Shown: piece by piece, positions 16,206 to 22,988 of the stretch
Numbering within the stretch: position 1 is the stretch's first letter
How the letters are laid out: every line of letters starts with the position of its first letter
Assembly: GCA_021324975.1 (NCBI GenBank)
Contig: JAJPIA010000099.1
Coordinates: forward strand, 1-32,503
DNA length: 32,503 nucleotides
Origin: Bacillota bacterium
GTDB taxonomy: Bacteria; Sysuimicrobiota; Sysuimicrobiia; Sysuimicrobiales; Segetimicrobiaceae
Direction of reading: 5' to 3'
Notes under the pieces: model-generated
Database searches by the model: none
What the model saw: only the letters and a program-made list of their open reading frames with translations
What the model was told of the DNA's origin: nothing
Position numbers and translations under genes: made by a program

Positions 16206-17173
16206 CGCCCGCCCGTCCGCGAAGCCTGCTTGTGGCCGTCGGCGGCAACGCCCTGATCCGGGACGGCCAGCGCGGGACGATCGCCGAACAGGCCGAGAAC
16301 GCCCGCGCGACCGCGCGTCCGATCGCCTCGCTGGTCGCGGACGGCTGGCGCGTCGTCGTCACGCACGGCAACGGCCCGCAAGTCGGCTTCATCCTGTTGC
16401 GCTCCGAGTTCGTCGGCGATTCGGCGCCGGTCCCCCAGTTGTCGCTCGACATGTGCGGGGCGGACTCCCAGGGAGGCATCGGGCATATCCTCGGCAACGC
16501 GCTCCTCGGCGAGCTCGCGGAGGTGGGCCTCCTGGACCGCGTCGCGTGTCTCCTGACGCACACCGTTGTCGCCGCGGACGATCCGGCATTTCGGACGCCG
16601 AGCAAGCCAATCGGGCCGTACTTTACGGTGGAGCAGGCCGACGCCAAACGGGAGCGCGCGGGATGGACCATGGTCGAAGACGCGGGGCGAGGCTACCGCC
16701 GCGTCGTCCCGTCGCCGCGGCCGCTGCGCATTGTCGAAACTGCGCAGATCCGAACGCTCGTGGAAAGCGGCTACGTCGTCATCGCGGCCGGCGGCGGCGG
16801 CATCCCGGTCGTCGAGCGGCGCCCGGGCGCCTACGAGGGGGTCGAGGCCGTGATCGACAAGGATCTGGCCTCGGCCCTGCTCGCTTCCGAACTAGGGATT
16901 CCGCTCCTCATCATCTCTACCGGCGTCGACAAGGTCGCGGTGCGTTTCCGTCGGCCTGACCAGCGCCTGCTGGACCAGCTGACGGTCTCCGAGGCCCGCG
17001 GTTATCTCGATGCCGGCGAGTTTCCGGCCGGCAGCATGGGGCCGAAGATCCAGGCGGCGATCATGTTCCTGGAGCGCGGCGGCTCCGAGGTGCTGATCGC
17101 GTCGCCGTACCGATTGGCCGAGGCCGTGGCCGGAGACACCGGCACGCGGATCGTGCCGGACCGCGCGGCGTAA
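16202..17173 (+). CDS. arcC: Carbamate kinase
   Basis: This 323-residue amino-acid-kinase-fold enzyme catalyses carbamoyl phosphate + ADP to carbamate + ATP. Diagnostic blocks are VAVGGNALI near the start, [63 protein letters not shown] and [10 protein letters not shown] near the C-terminus. The ATG at 16202 overlaps the DUF1116 stop. In this operon it would harvest ATP from the carbamoyl phosphate produced by the FdrA/DUF1116 proteins, releasing CO2 and ammonia. E. coli uses an analogous carbamate kinase in its allantoin cluster. Confidence 0.93.
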   Translation: MTPARPRSLLVAVGGNALIRDGQRGTIAEQAENARATARPIASLVADGWRVVVTHGNGPQVGFILLRSEFVGDSAPVPQLSLDMCGADSQGGIGHILGNALLGELAEVGLLDRVACLLTHTVVAADDPAFRTPSKPIGPYFTVEQADAKRERAGWTMVEDAGRGYRRVVPSPRPLRIVETAQIRTLVESGYVVIAAGGGGIPVVERRPGAYEGVEAVIDKDLASALLASELGIPLLIISTGVDKVAVRFRRPDQRLLDQLTVSEARGYLDAGEFPAGSMGPKIQAAIMFLERGGSEVLIASPYRLAEAVAGDTGTRIVPDRAA

Positions 17174-17192
17174 CGAGATTGGAGGCGAGACC

Positions 17193-17888
17193 ATGATCAA
17201 GGTGGCGGCGGAGCCGTATGAGTTCCTGTTCGATGGCGCGACGGCGGCGCTCGTGATCATCGACATGCAGCGGGATTTCGTCTACCCGGGTGGATTTGGT
17301 GCCGCGCTCGGAAACGACACATCGCTGCTGCTCAAGGCGGTGCCGCCCACTGAGCGCGTGCTCCGCGCGGTGCGGGGCGCCGGGCTCTTCGTCGTGCATA
17401 CCCGCGAAGGGCACCGACCGGATCTCGCAGATCTGCCGCGTGCGAAGAAACTCCGTGGCCACCTCACCGTGGGCATCGGGGATCCCGGTCCCATGGGTCG
17501 TATCCTGGTCCGAGGGGAACACGGGCACGACATCGTGGACGAGCTCACACCGCTCCCGGGCGAGCCCGTAGTGGACAAACCCGGAAAGGGCGCATTCTAC
17601 GCTACCGACCTTGACGCCATCCTGCGCGCTCGCGGGATCGCTCAACTCATCGTCTGCGGCGTCACGACTGAAGTCTGCGTGCACACTACCGTGCGCGAAG
17701 CCAACGACCGCGGCTATGACTGCCTTGTCCTCGCGGACTGCGTAGCGTCCTACTTCGCTGAGTTTCAGGACGTCGGGCTCAAGATGATCAAGGCGCAGGG
17801 TGGCATCTTCGGCTGGGTCGCGGACTCGAGCCGATTGATCGACGCGCTGGCGGCGGCGCCGCAGGCAACAGGCGCCGTACGCACGTGA
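17193..17888 (+). CDS. Isochorismatase-family cysteine hydrolase (amidohydrolase)
   Basis: This 231-residue hydrolase has the family triad in order: D24 (VIIDMQRDF), K129 ([15 protein letters not shown]) and C162 ([15 protein letters not shown]). It lacks a signal peptide and should act in the cytoplasm. Relatives hydrolyse N-carbamoyl or ureido amides (biuret, N-carbamoylsarcosine, ureidoacrylate) as well as nicotinamide and isochorismate. GGAGGCGAG precedes the ATG. Placed between carbamate kinase and a permease, it most likely removes ammonia or a carbamoyl group from the imported nitrogen compound or a downstream intermediate. The exact bond cannot be decided from the motifs. Confidence 0.88.
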   Translation: MIKVAAEPYEFLFDGATAALVIIDMQRDFVYPGGFGAALGNDTSLLLKAVPPTERVLRAVRGAGLFVVHTREGHRPDLADLPRAKKLRGHLTVGIGDPGPMGRILVRGEHGHDIVDELTPLPGEPVVDKPGKGAFYATDLDAILRARGIAQLIVCGVTTEVCVHTTVREANDRGYDCLVLADCVASYFAEFQDVGLKMIKAQGGIFGWVADSSRLIDALAAAPQATGAVRT

Positions 17889-17919
17889 CGTACGGGTGCG
17901 GGGGGAGGAGGGAGGAGTG

Positions 17920-19527
17920 ATGGCGGTGTCCACGTCGGGGGAGTTTCGGCCGCGCCTGTGGGCGGCGGGAGATTGGAACGCATTCTTCGGTCTCGGCACG
18001 AACGTGATCCTCAACGTGATCGTGTTGAGCAGTCTCGTGCTCGGCGTCGTGAAACTGCCGGAGGGAATCGTGTTTGGCAGGATCCTGCCGGCGCTCGGCA
18101 TCGCCCTGCCGCTCGGCAACGTCTTCTATGCCTACCTGGCGTACCGGCTCGCCCGCGCGGAGCGCCGCGAGGACGTCGCCGCGATGCCGTACGGGCCAAG
18201 CGTGCCGCACATGTTCATCGTCGTGTTCGTGATCATGCTCCCGATCGTGCTGGCCACGCACGATCCCCTGAAGGCATGGGAAGCGGGGCTCGCCTGGTGC
18301 TTCATCATCGGCGTCATCATCCTCATCGGCGCGTTCATCGGGCCGACGATCCGCGCCTTCACGCCCCGGGCGGCGATGCTGGGTACGCTGGCCGGAATCT
18401 CCATCGTGTTCATCTCCATGCGGCCGGCGTTCCAGATCTGGGAGGTCCCGTGGATCGGGTTCATCGCGCTCGCGGTGATCCTGGTGAGCTGGGTCGCGAA
18501 TGTCCGGCTTCCATTCAATGTGCCCGGCGGGCTCGCCGCAGTGGTCATCGGTACGGCGGTGGGATGGATCGCCGAGTTGCTCGGATGGAAGGGCGTGCTC
18601 ATCCCCTCCGCGGTGGCCGACTCATTCCGCCAGTTCGGGCTGCATCTGCCGGTCCCAGGCGGCGAGGTGCTCCGCGGTCTGCGGGATATGGGACCGCTGC
18701 TGGCCACCGCGATCCCGCTCGGCGTCTACAACTTCACGGAAGGCATGAACAATGTCGAGAGCGCATCGGCGGCCGGCGACAGCTACAGCCTGCGGGCGAT
18801 CTTGCTGGCCGACGGAACGGGGGCCATCGTTGGCTCGTTTCTCGGCAGTCCGTTTCCGCCGGCCGTTTACATCGGGCACCCCGGATGGAAGGCGGTCGGG
18901 GGGCGGATCGGGTACTCGCTCGCGACCGGGGTGGCCGTGGCCGGCGTGGTGTTTTTGGGATTGGTAGCCTTGCTGCTCGCCGTGATCCCGATCCAGGCGC
19001 TCCTCCCGATCCTGCTCTTCATCGGTCTCGTGATCGGCGCCCAGGCCTTTCAAACCACGCCCGCACGGCACGCCCCGGCCGTGGCGCTGGCGCTCTTGCC
19101 GAACGTTGCGCTGTGGGCGAAGGGGCTTGTGGACGATGTCCTCGCCGCGGCCGGGACCGACGCCGCGAAGCTCGGTCTCGACAAGACCGGGGTGGGCGAC
19201 ATCTACCACGGCATGGCGCTGTTTGGGGGCGGGGCAGTGCTCGCGGGCATGGTGATCGGCGCGATCGCGGCCTTCGTCATCGACCGCGACTTCGTGCGCG
19301 CGACGGTGGCGACGCTGGCGGGCGCGGTCTTTTCGTTCTTCGGGCTGATCAACTCCGTCGGGCCCGTCGGCGTTAATGTGTCCGCGACCGTCACGCTCGG
19401 CTACCTGCTGATGGCCGCGAGCTTCGCCGTCGCCGCCTGGCACGCTGGACAGGTCGGCGCGGAGCGTACCGCGGTGCAGGCCCGGTCGCCGGCAGCCGAG
19501 GGGGCCACGGGCGGCGATGGCGTCTGA
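17920..19527 (+). CDS. NCS2/AzgA-like nucleobase permease
   Basis: This 535-residue membrane protein has about 12-14 hydrophobic segments. It begins with DWNAFFGLGTNVILNVIVLSSL and includes AAMPYGPSVPHMFIVVF, FTEGMNNVESASAAGDSY, GAIVGSFLGSPFPPAVYIGHPGWKAVGGRIGYSL and a C-terminal GLINSVGP segment. The NVESAS...D and NPFPP-like elements are those of purine/xanthine/uracil permeases of the NCS2 superfamily. The ATG at 17920 directly follows GGAGGAG; an earlier in-frame ATG or GTG at 17896 lacks such a site. Its place in the operon makes it the probable importer of the substrate. It overlaps the next gene by 11 nt. Confidence 0.82.
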   Translation: MAVSTSGEFRPRLWAAGDWNAFFGLGTNVILNVIVLSSLVLGVVKLPEGIVFGRILPALGIALPLGNVFYAYLAYRLARAERREDVAAMPYGPSVPHMFIVVFVIMLPIVLATHDPLKAWEAGLAWCFIIGVIILIGAFIGPTIRAFTPRAAMLGTLAGISIVFISMRPAFQIWEVPWIGFIALAVILVSWVANVRLPFNVPGGLAAVVIGTAVGWIAELLGWKGVLIPSAVADSFRQFGLHLPVPGGEVLRGLRDMGPLLATAIPLGVYNFTEGMNNVESASAAGDSYSLRAILLADGTGAIVGSFLGSPFPPAVYIGHPGWKAVGGRIGYSLATGVAVAGVVFLGLVALLLAVIPIQALLPILLFIGLVIGAQAFQTTPARHAPAVALALLPNVALWAKGLVDDVLAAAGTDAAKLGLDKTGVGDIYHGMALFGGGAVLAGMVIGAIAAFVIDRDFVRATVATLAGAVFSFFGLINSVGPVGVNVSATVTLGYLLMAASFAVAAWHAGQVGAERTAVQARSPAAEGATGGDGV

Positions 19528-19924
19528 GCTGTTCGTCAATGGCACGCTGATGCGGGGCCTCGCGCTACACGGTAATCTCGATGGGGCGGAATTCCTCGGC
19601 GAGGTGCGGACGGCGCCGATCTACCGCCTGTACTCCATCGACGACCTGCACCCCGCGATGGTGGAGACGACAGGCGACGGCGTGGCCGTAGCCGGCGAAC
19701 TGTACCAGGTCACGGACGAAGTCTGGCAGCGCGTCGAAGCCGGGGAGCCGCCGGGATTGTTTCGCGGCATCGTCGTGCTGGAAGACGGGCGCCAGGTGCC
19801 GGGCATTTTGTACCGTCGCGAGCTGCTGGCGCCGCGGCATCGGGACATTTCCACATTTGGCGGCTGGCGTGCGTACGTGGCAGTGATACGCGCGCGTCGA
19901 AGCGGCCGGCAGATCAGTAACTAG
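19517..19924 (+). CDS. Free-standing allophanate hydrolase C-terminal-like (AIG2/gamma-glutamylcyclotransferase fold) protein
   Basis: This 135-residue protein aligns by eye with the C-terminal domain of allophanate hydrolase. It has an initial strand with GTLMRGLALHGNL, then RTAPIYRLYSI, GELYQVTDEVWQRVEAGEPPGLFRGIVVLEDGRQVPGILYRR, and the very characteristic DISTFGGWRAYVA near the end. In full-length enzymes this domain handles the N-carboxycarbamate released by the amidase domain. Here no amidase domain is attached or present in the window. The gene overlaps the permease by 11 nt and belongs to the carbamoyl/ureide operon. A plain gamma-glutamylcyclotransferase-like role is the alternative. 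Confidence 0.65.
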   Translation: MASELFVNGTLMRGLALHGNLDGAEFLGEVRTAPIYRLYSIDDLHPAMVETTGDGVAVAGELYQVTDEVWQRVEAGEPPGLFRGIVVLEDGRQVPGILYRRELLAPRHRDISTFGGWRAYVAVIRARRSGRQISN

Positions 19925-20044
19925 GACATCAGCGCGACAGTATTGCCGCTTCCACGTTGCACCGCCGAGTGGGATTGGTAGGGCAACACGGAAACCTGGT
20001 CATGGCATCCACGTCTCGACGACTTTTGGACCCGGGGGGCCCCC

Positions 20045-21292
20045 ATGTTGCATCTCGATACGGGCAACACCGCGTTCATGATTCTCTGTTCCAGCCTGGT
20101 GATGCTCATGACACCGGGTCTGGCTTTCTTCTACGGTGGGCTGGTGGGCCGAAAGAACGTTTTGGCCATCATGATCCAGAGTTTCGTTTCCATGGGTTGG
20201 ACGACCGTCATCTGGTGGATGTGCGGGTTTTCATTGTGCTTTAGCGGCGATCTGAAATCTGGTACGGACTTTGGCGGCATTATTGGCAACTTTCACTGGG
20301 CGTTTCTGAGAGGGATCACGCTGTCGACACCGTCACCCAACGACACCATTCCGATGATCGTCTTTTGCGCGTATCAGATGATGTTCGCGATCATCACACC
20401 CGCGCTCATTACCGGCGCATTTACCAATCGCGTGGCGTTCAAAGCGTACATGCTATTCTTGACCGCGTGGCTATTGTTCGTGTATTTCCCCTTTGTGCAC
20501 ATGATCTGGGGAGGGGGCCTCCTATCGACCTGGGGCGTGAAAGACTTCGCAGGCGGCATTGTGGTGCACAACATCGCCGGGATGGCAGCTCTTGCTTCGG
20601 TCCTCTATGTAGGCAAGCGGCGTGTGGTCGACGAAGGCCCGCACAGCATTCCGCTTGTCGCTCTGGGGACGGGGCTTCTCTGGTTCGGATGGTATGGATT
20701 CAACGCCGGCAGCGAGTTCCGCGTAGACTCGGTCACCGCGGTGGCGTTCTTGAATACCGACGTCGCGGCGTCGTTTGCCGCGATCGCGTGGCTCATGATG
20801 GACTGGCTCATGAACCGGAAGCCGCGTTTTCTTGGGCTGCTTACAGGGGCGGTGGCCGGCTTGGCTACGATCACCCCGGCCGCCGGATATGTGGCGCCGT
20901 CGACCGCGTGCCTCATCGGGATCGCGTCGGGCCCTGTCTGTTACTGGGCCGTGGAACTGAAAAATCGCCTGAAATGGGACGACGCATTGGACGTGTGGGG
21001 TGTGCACGGGGTTGGCGGGTACCTCGGGATTTTCATGTTGGGCATCTTCGCGTCGACGGCGTGGAATCCGTCGGCGTCCGGCGGCGTCGACGGGTTGCTA
21101 CGCGGTGGCACCTATTTCTTTTTCATGCAGTGGGGCGCCGCGACGTTGGCGTCGGTGTGGGCATTCCTCTTCAGCTTCGGGATGCTTGTGCTCATTGAAC
21201 GCATTACACCGGTGAAAGTCTCGGAGCTGACCGAGGAAGTCGGTCTCGATCAAGGCATCCACGGTGAGCAAGCGTACGCAGTGGGCGTCTAA
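20045..21292 (+). CDS. amtB: Ammonium transporter, Amt family
   Basis: This 415-residue protein has 11 predicted helices. The N-terminus is NTAFMILCSSLVMLMTPGLAFFYGGLVGRKNVL, typical of Amt. The pore's twin histidines are H175 (GIVVHNIAG) and H321 (DVWGVHGVGGYLG), at nearly the same positions as in E. coli AmtB. WFGWYGFNAGS and MFAIITPALITGAF blocks are present. It conducts ammonium/ammonia across the inner membrane. It lies 120 nt after the ureide operon and may have its own promoter. Its codons look less GC-rich at third positions than the neighbours, judged by eye, so it may have a different history. No PII (glnK) gene follows, which is unusual for amtB. Confidence 0.93.
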   Translation: MLHLDTGNTAFMILCSSLVMLMTPGLAFFYGGLVGRKNVLAIMIQSFVSMGWTTVIWWMCGFSLCFSGDLKSGTDFGGIIGNFHWAFLRGITLSTPSPNDTIPMIVFCAYQMMFAIITPALITGAFTNRVAFKAYMLFLTAWLLFVYFPFVHMIWGGGLLSTWGVKDFAGGIVVHNIAGMAALASVLYVGKRRVVDEGPHSIPLVALGTGLLWFGWYGFNAGSEFRVDSVTAVAFLNTDVAASFAAIAWLMMDWLMNRKPRFLGLLTGAVAGLATITPAAGYVAPSTACLIGIASGPVCYWAVELKNRLKWDDALDVWGVHGVGGYLGIFMLGIFASTAWNPSASGGVDGLLRGGTYFFFMQWGAATLASVWAFLFSFGMLVLIERITPVKVSELTEEVGLDQGIHGEQAYAVGV

Positions 21293-21527
21293 CGTACTCC
21301 TCAAGGCCGGACAACGCGATGCCCGCATGCATGCACGCGGTGGAAGAAGCCACAAGCGTCGATATGCGGATCGCATCGTGGCGGAGGTACTGCATCATAT
21401 CGATGAGGTTAGCGCGGGCACTGCCGGCTGGGTTCTCGATCTCTAACACGACGCGACGCGGGGCGGGGAAGGACTCCGCAGGGGCTCCAAGAAAGAGGGC
21501 CTTGAGACGGCCCCAGGGAGGTGGGGG
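21293..21527 (+). other. Intergenic region between amtB and the DsrE-like gene
   Basis: A 235-base gap. Short frames (for example one ending at 21446 that overlaps the amtB tail) are Arg/His-rich and match nothing I know. No hairpin followed by a T-run is visible. GGGAGGT at 21516-21522 is the ribosome-binding site of the next gene. Confidence 0.4.
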
Positions 21528-21890
21528 ATGGCGACGTTGTTCTTCCAGGGAACGTGCGGATCGGAGAATCCGACGAAGGCAGTGTTGCCGCTTCTGGGCG
21601 CGATCGGCGCGGTCGAGTCGGGGCACAAAGCCACGATCGCCCTCGTCGGAGACGGCGTGGTCCTGATGAGGACTCCGGTGGCAGACGCAGTCGTGCCGGT
21701 CGGCTGGCCCCCGTACAAAGACTTGCTGGCAAAGGTGATCCAGCATAAGATTCCGATCTATGTCTGAGGCGGCTGCGCGGCCGCCCGTGGGGTGACCCAA
21801 GAGGACTTGAACGGCAAAAACGGCACGTTTATCAATCCGACGCGCGCCGTCGAGTTGATGCTGGAGGCTGATCGGACCGTCGCGTACTGA
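21528..21890 (+). CDS. DsrE-family protein with in-frame TGA at catalytic Cys (candidate selenoprotein)
   Basis: Read with TGA at 21765-21767 as a sense codon, the frame encodes 120 residues, the normal size of a single-domain DsrE protein. The start is MATLFFQGTCGSENPTKA and the part before the TGA ends in HKIPIYV. The part after it reads GGCAAARGVTQEDLNGKNGT and ends in AVELMLEADRTVAY, stopping at TGA 21888-21890. Relatives have YVCGGCAxARG here, so the TGA replaces the first Cys of CGGC, giving U80-G-G-C83. No other lesion exists: frame, length and C-terminal similarity are intact on both sides. GGGAGGT with five bases spacing precedes the ATG. DsrE proteins carry sulfur or act as small redox proteins in the cytoplasm. 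If TGA were a stop, a 79-residue product would end just before the active site. Confidence 0.72.
21788..21799 (+). other. Candidate SECIS element after the DsrE TGA
   Basis: TGGG (21788-21791) and CCCA (21796-21799) can form a short stem around the loop GTGA (21792-21795). The loop starts with G and lies 24 nt after the TGA, within the published distance range for bacterial SECIS. The stem is only 4 bp, which is weak. A stronger stem, GGCGGC/GCCGCC at 21768-21785, starts directly after the TGA and may contribute, but it is closer than the usual model. Confidence 0.3.
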
Positions 21891-21928
21891 CGACGGCGCA
21901 AAAGGTGCCTCCGCTGGAACAAATTCAA

Positions 21929-21960
21929 GAGCCCGCTGGAGAGTAGATTCCGGCGGGCTC
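21929..21960. terminator. Inverted repeat, probable transcription terminator
   Basis: GAGCCCGC (21929-21936) pairs perfectly with GCGGGCTC (21953-21960), with an inner GGA/TCC extension. It lies 38 nt after the stop of the DsrE-like gene. A T-run is missing on the + strand; on the - strand the stem is followed by TTGAATTTGTT. It probably ends the DsrE transcript, perhaps in both directions. Confidence 0.5.
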
Positions 21961-22017
21961 TATCGTCTCAAAAAGATTGGACTTCGTGCGTCGCGAATCC
22001 GCCCATGCCAACTTAGG

Positions 22018-22116
22018 CGGAACCGCCGACCAGGGCCCGGCATGTGGATGTACCACTGTCACATCCTTGAGCACCACGCGACCGGAATGATGGCGCACTT
22101 CGACGTCGTTCGGTGA
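22018..22116 (+). pseudogene. Multicopper oxidase C-terminal remnant
   Basis: The frame ending in TGA at 22114-22116 reads GMWMYHCHILEHHATGMMAH, the unmistakable last copper-binding block (HCH...H...M) of multicopper oxidases. Just upstream the sequence continues the family pattern (TADQGP) only in another frame, so there is a frameshift around 22035. Before about 22000 no oxidase sequence is found. Over 400 residues are therefore absent, and this is a degenerate tail. Confidence 0.75.
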
Positions 22117-22509
22117 AACAGACGAGGAAGATGGTCATGAACAACGGAACAATGGATGGCACGTCGCTGCGCCTGTCCGCCACGCTACTGCTCGTGGGCC
22201 AACTCCTGTACATCGTGGTCACCCGGTTACACCCCGGTCGGGCTGCCGCTAATAACCACCCTGCCGTGTTCGCCGAGTACGCCGGCAGCGGGATCTGGAC
22301 GGCCCTGCACCTCGGCCAGTTCGCGGCCAGCCTTAGGACTTCGGGGCCTTCGCCCGCTGAGACCAGCCATCGTGTTTGCGGCGTTCGAAACGGCAATGTC
22401 GATCCTTGGAATCTGGCTCGGGCACTACGCGGGGCAACGATTTGAAACGTTTGCTGTGTTCACGGGTGCCTGCGTTCTCATAGGGCTCGGCCTCCACACC
22501 CCTCCGTGA
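22113..22509 (+). pseudogene. Mosaic of membrane-protein remnants (unknown N-part, MntP-like C-part)
   Basis: One frame starting at GTG 22113 (or ATG 22137) encodes MNNGTMDGTSLRLSATLLLVGQLLYIVVTRLHP and HPAVFAEYAGSGIWTALHLGQFAA, resembling the start of small DUF4386-type membrane proteins. From about 22330 sensible sequence continues only in the next frame: LGLRGLRPLRPAIVFAAFETAMSILGIWLGHYAGQRFETFAVFTGACVLIGLGLH, which resembles an internal part of MntP-type manganese exporters. The two parts do not belong to one known protein, so this looks like joined fragments. The GTG overlaps the stop of the oxidase remnant (GTGA). Confidence 0.45.
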
Positions 22510-22988
22510 GACACTGGGACACACGCAGTTCGCCCCGGCGATCAGGCGCCAAGCTCCGTTTGAATGTATCGCGAGGGCCTCGTGCTAAGCCGTGGCGTAT
22601 TTGGGCATTGATCCAACAGCAAGGCAAGTTACCGTCGTAGAATCGATTCTACGGACCGGCGGAGCCTGCCCCGGGCGCCGGCATCGCTCCGGACGACCGC
22701 CCGCCGTCGGCCCGTCGGTCCACCCCACGTCCCGCCACCGCAGGGGCGGCCACCGCCACATATCGGAGCCCCAAGGGGACGAGCCAGGAGCGTAGGCGCG
22801 GCGCCCGCTCCACGATGGACCGGCCCGTGCGTTACGGAGCTGGGGCCGGCCCCTCGATTCCCGGGGCGTTCGTCCGGCGCGCGGGAATCGTACTCGAGGG
22901 CGCAAACCCTTCTTCCGGCCGGAGGACGGCATCCCGCCGGCTCGTTACTGTGAAAGAGACGTTGGGGGGACACAGTTTCTCAGCGTTC
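22510..22988 (+). other. Long leader/intergenic region before the A-PCP-TE gene
   Basis: A stretch of about 480 bases with no recognisable domain. The frame of the downstream enzyme is open back to 22815, but residues before 22989 are low-complexity and unlike the family. An 18-base perfect palindrome sits at 22636-22653. No T-run terminator or consensus promoter stands out. Confidence 0.45.
22636..22653. promoter_or_regulatory. 18-base perfect palindrome, candidate operator
   Basis: CGTAGAATC at 22636-22644 is followed at once by its reverse complement GATTCTACG at 22645-22653. It is much AT-richer than its surroundings and lies about 340 nt before the adenylation-PCP-thioesterase gene. The lack of any loop makes an operator for a dimeric regulator more likely than a terminator. 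No regulator gene is adjacent. Confidence 0.45.

Noticed and set aside
10684-21890. Whole-genome reassignment of TGA to a sense codon
   Set aside because: Many intact genes here end at TGA at the expected family length (for example the binding protein at 5234 and DUF4392 at 7302), so only local recoding is possible.
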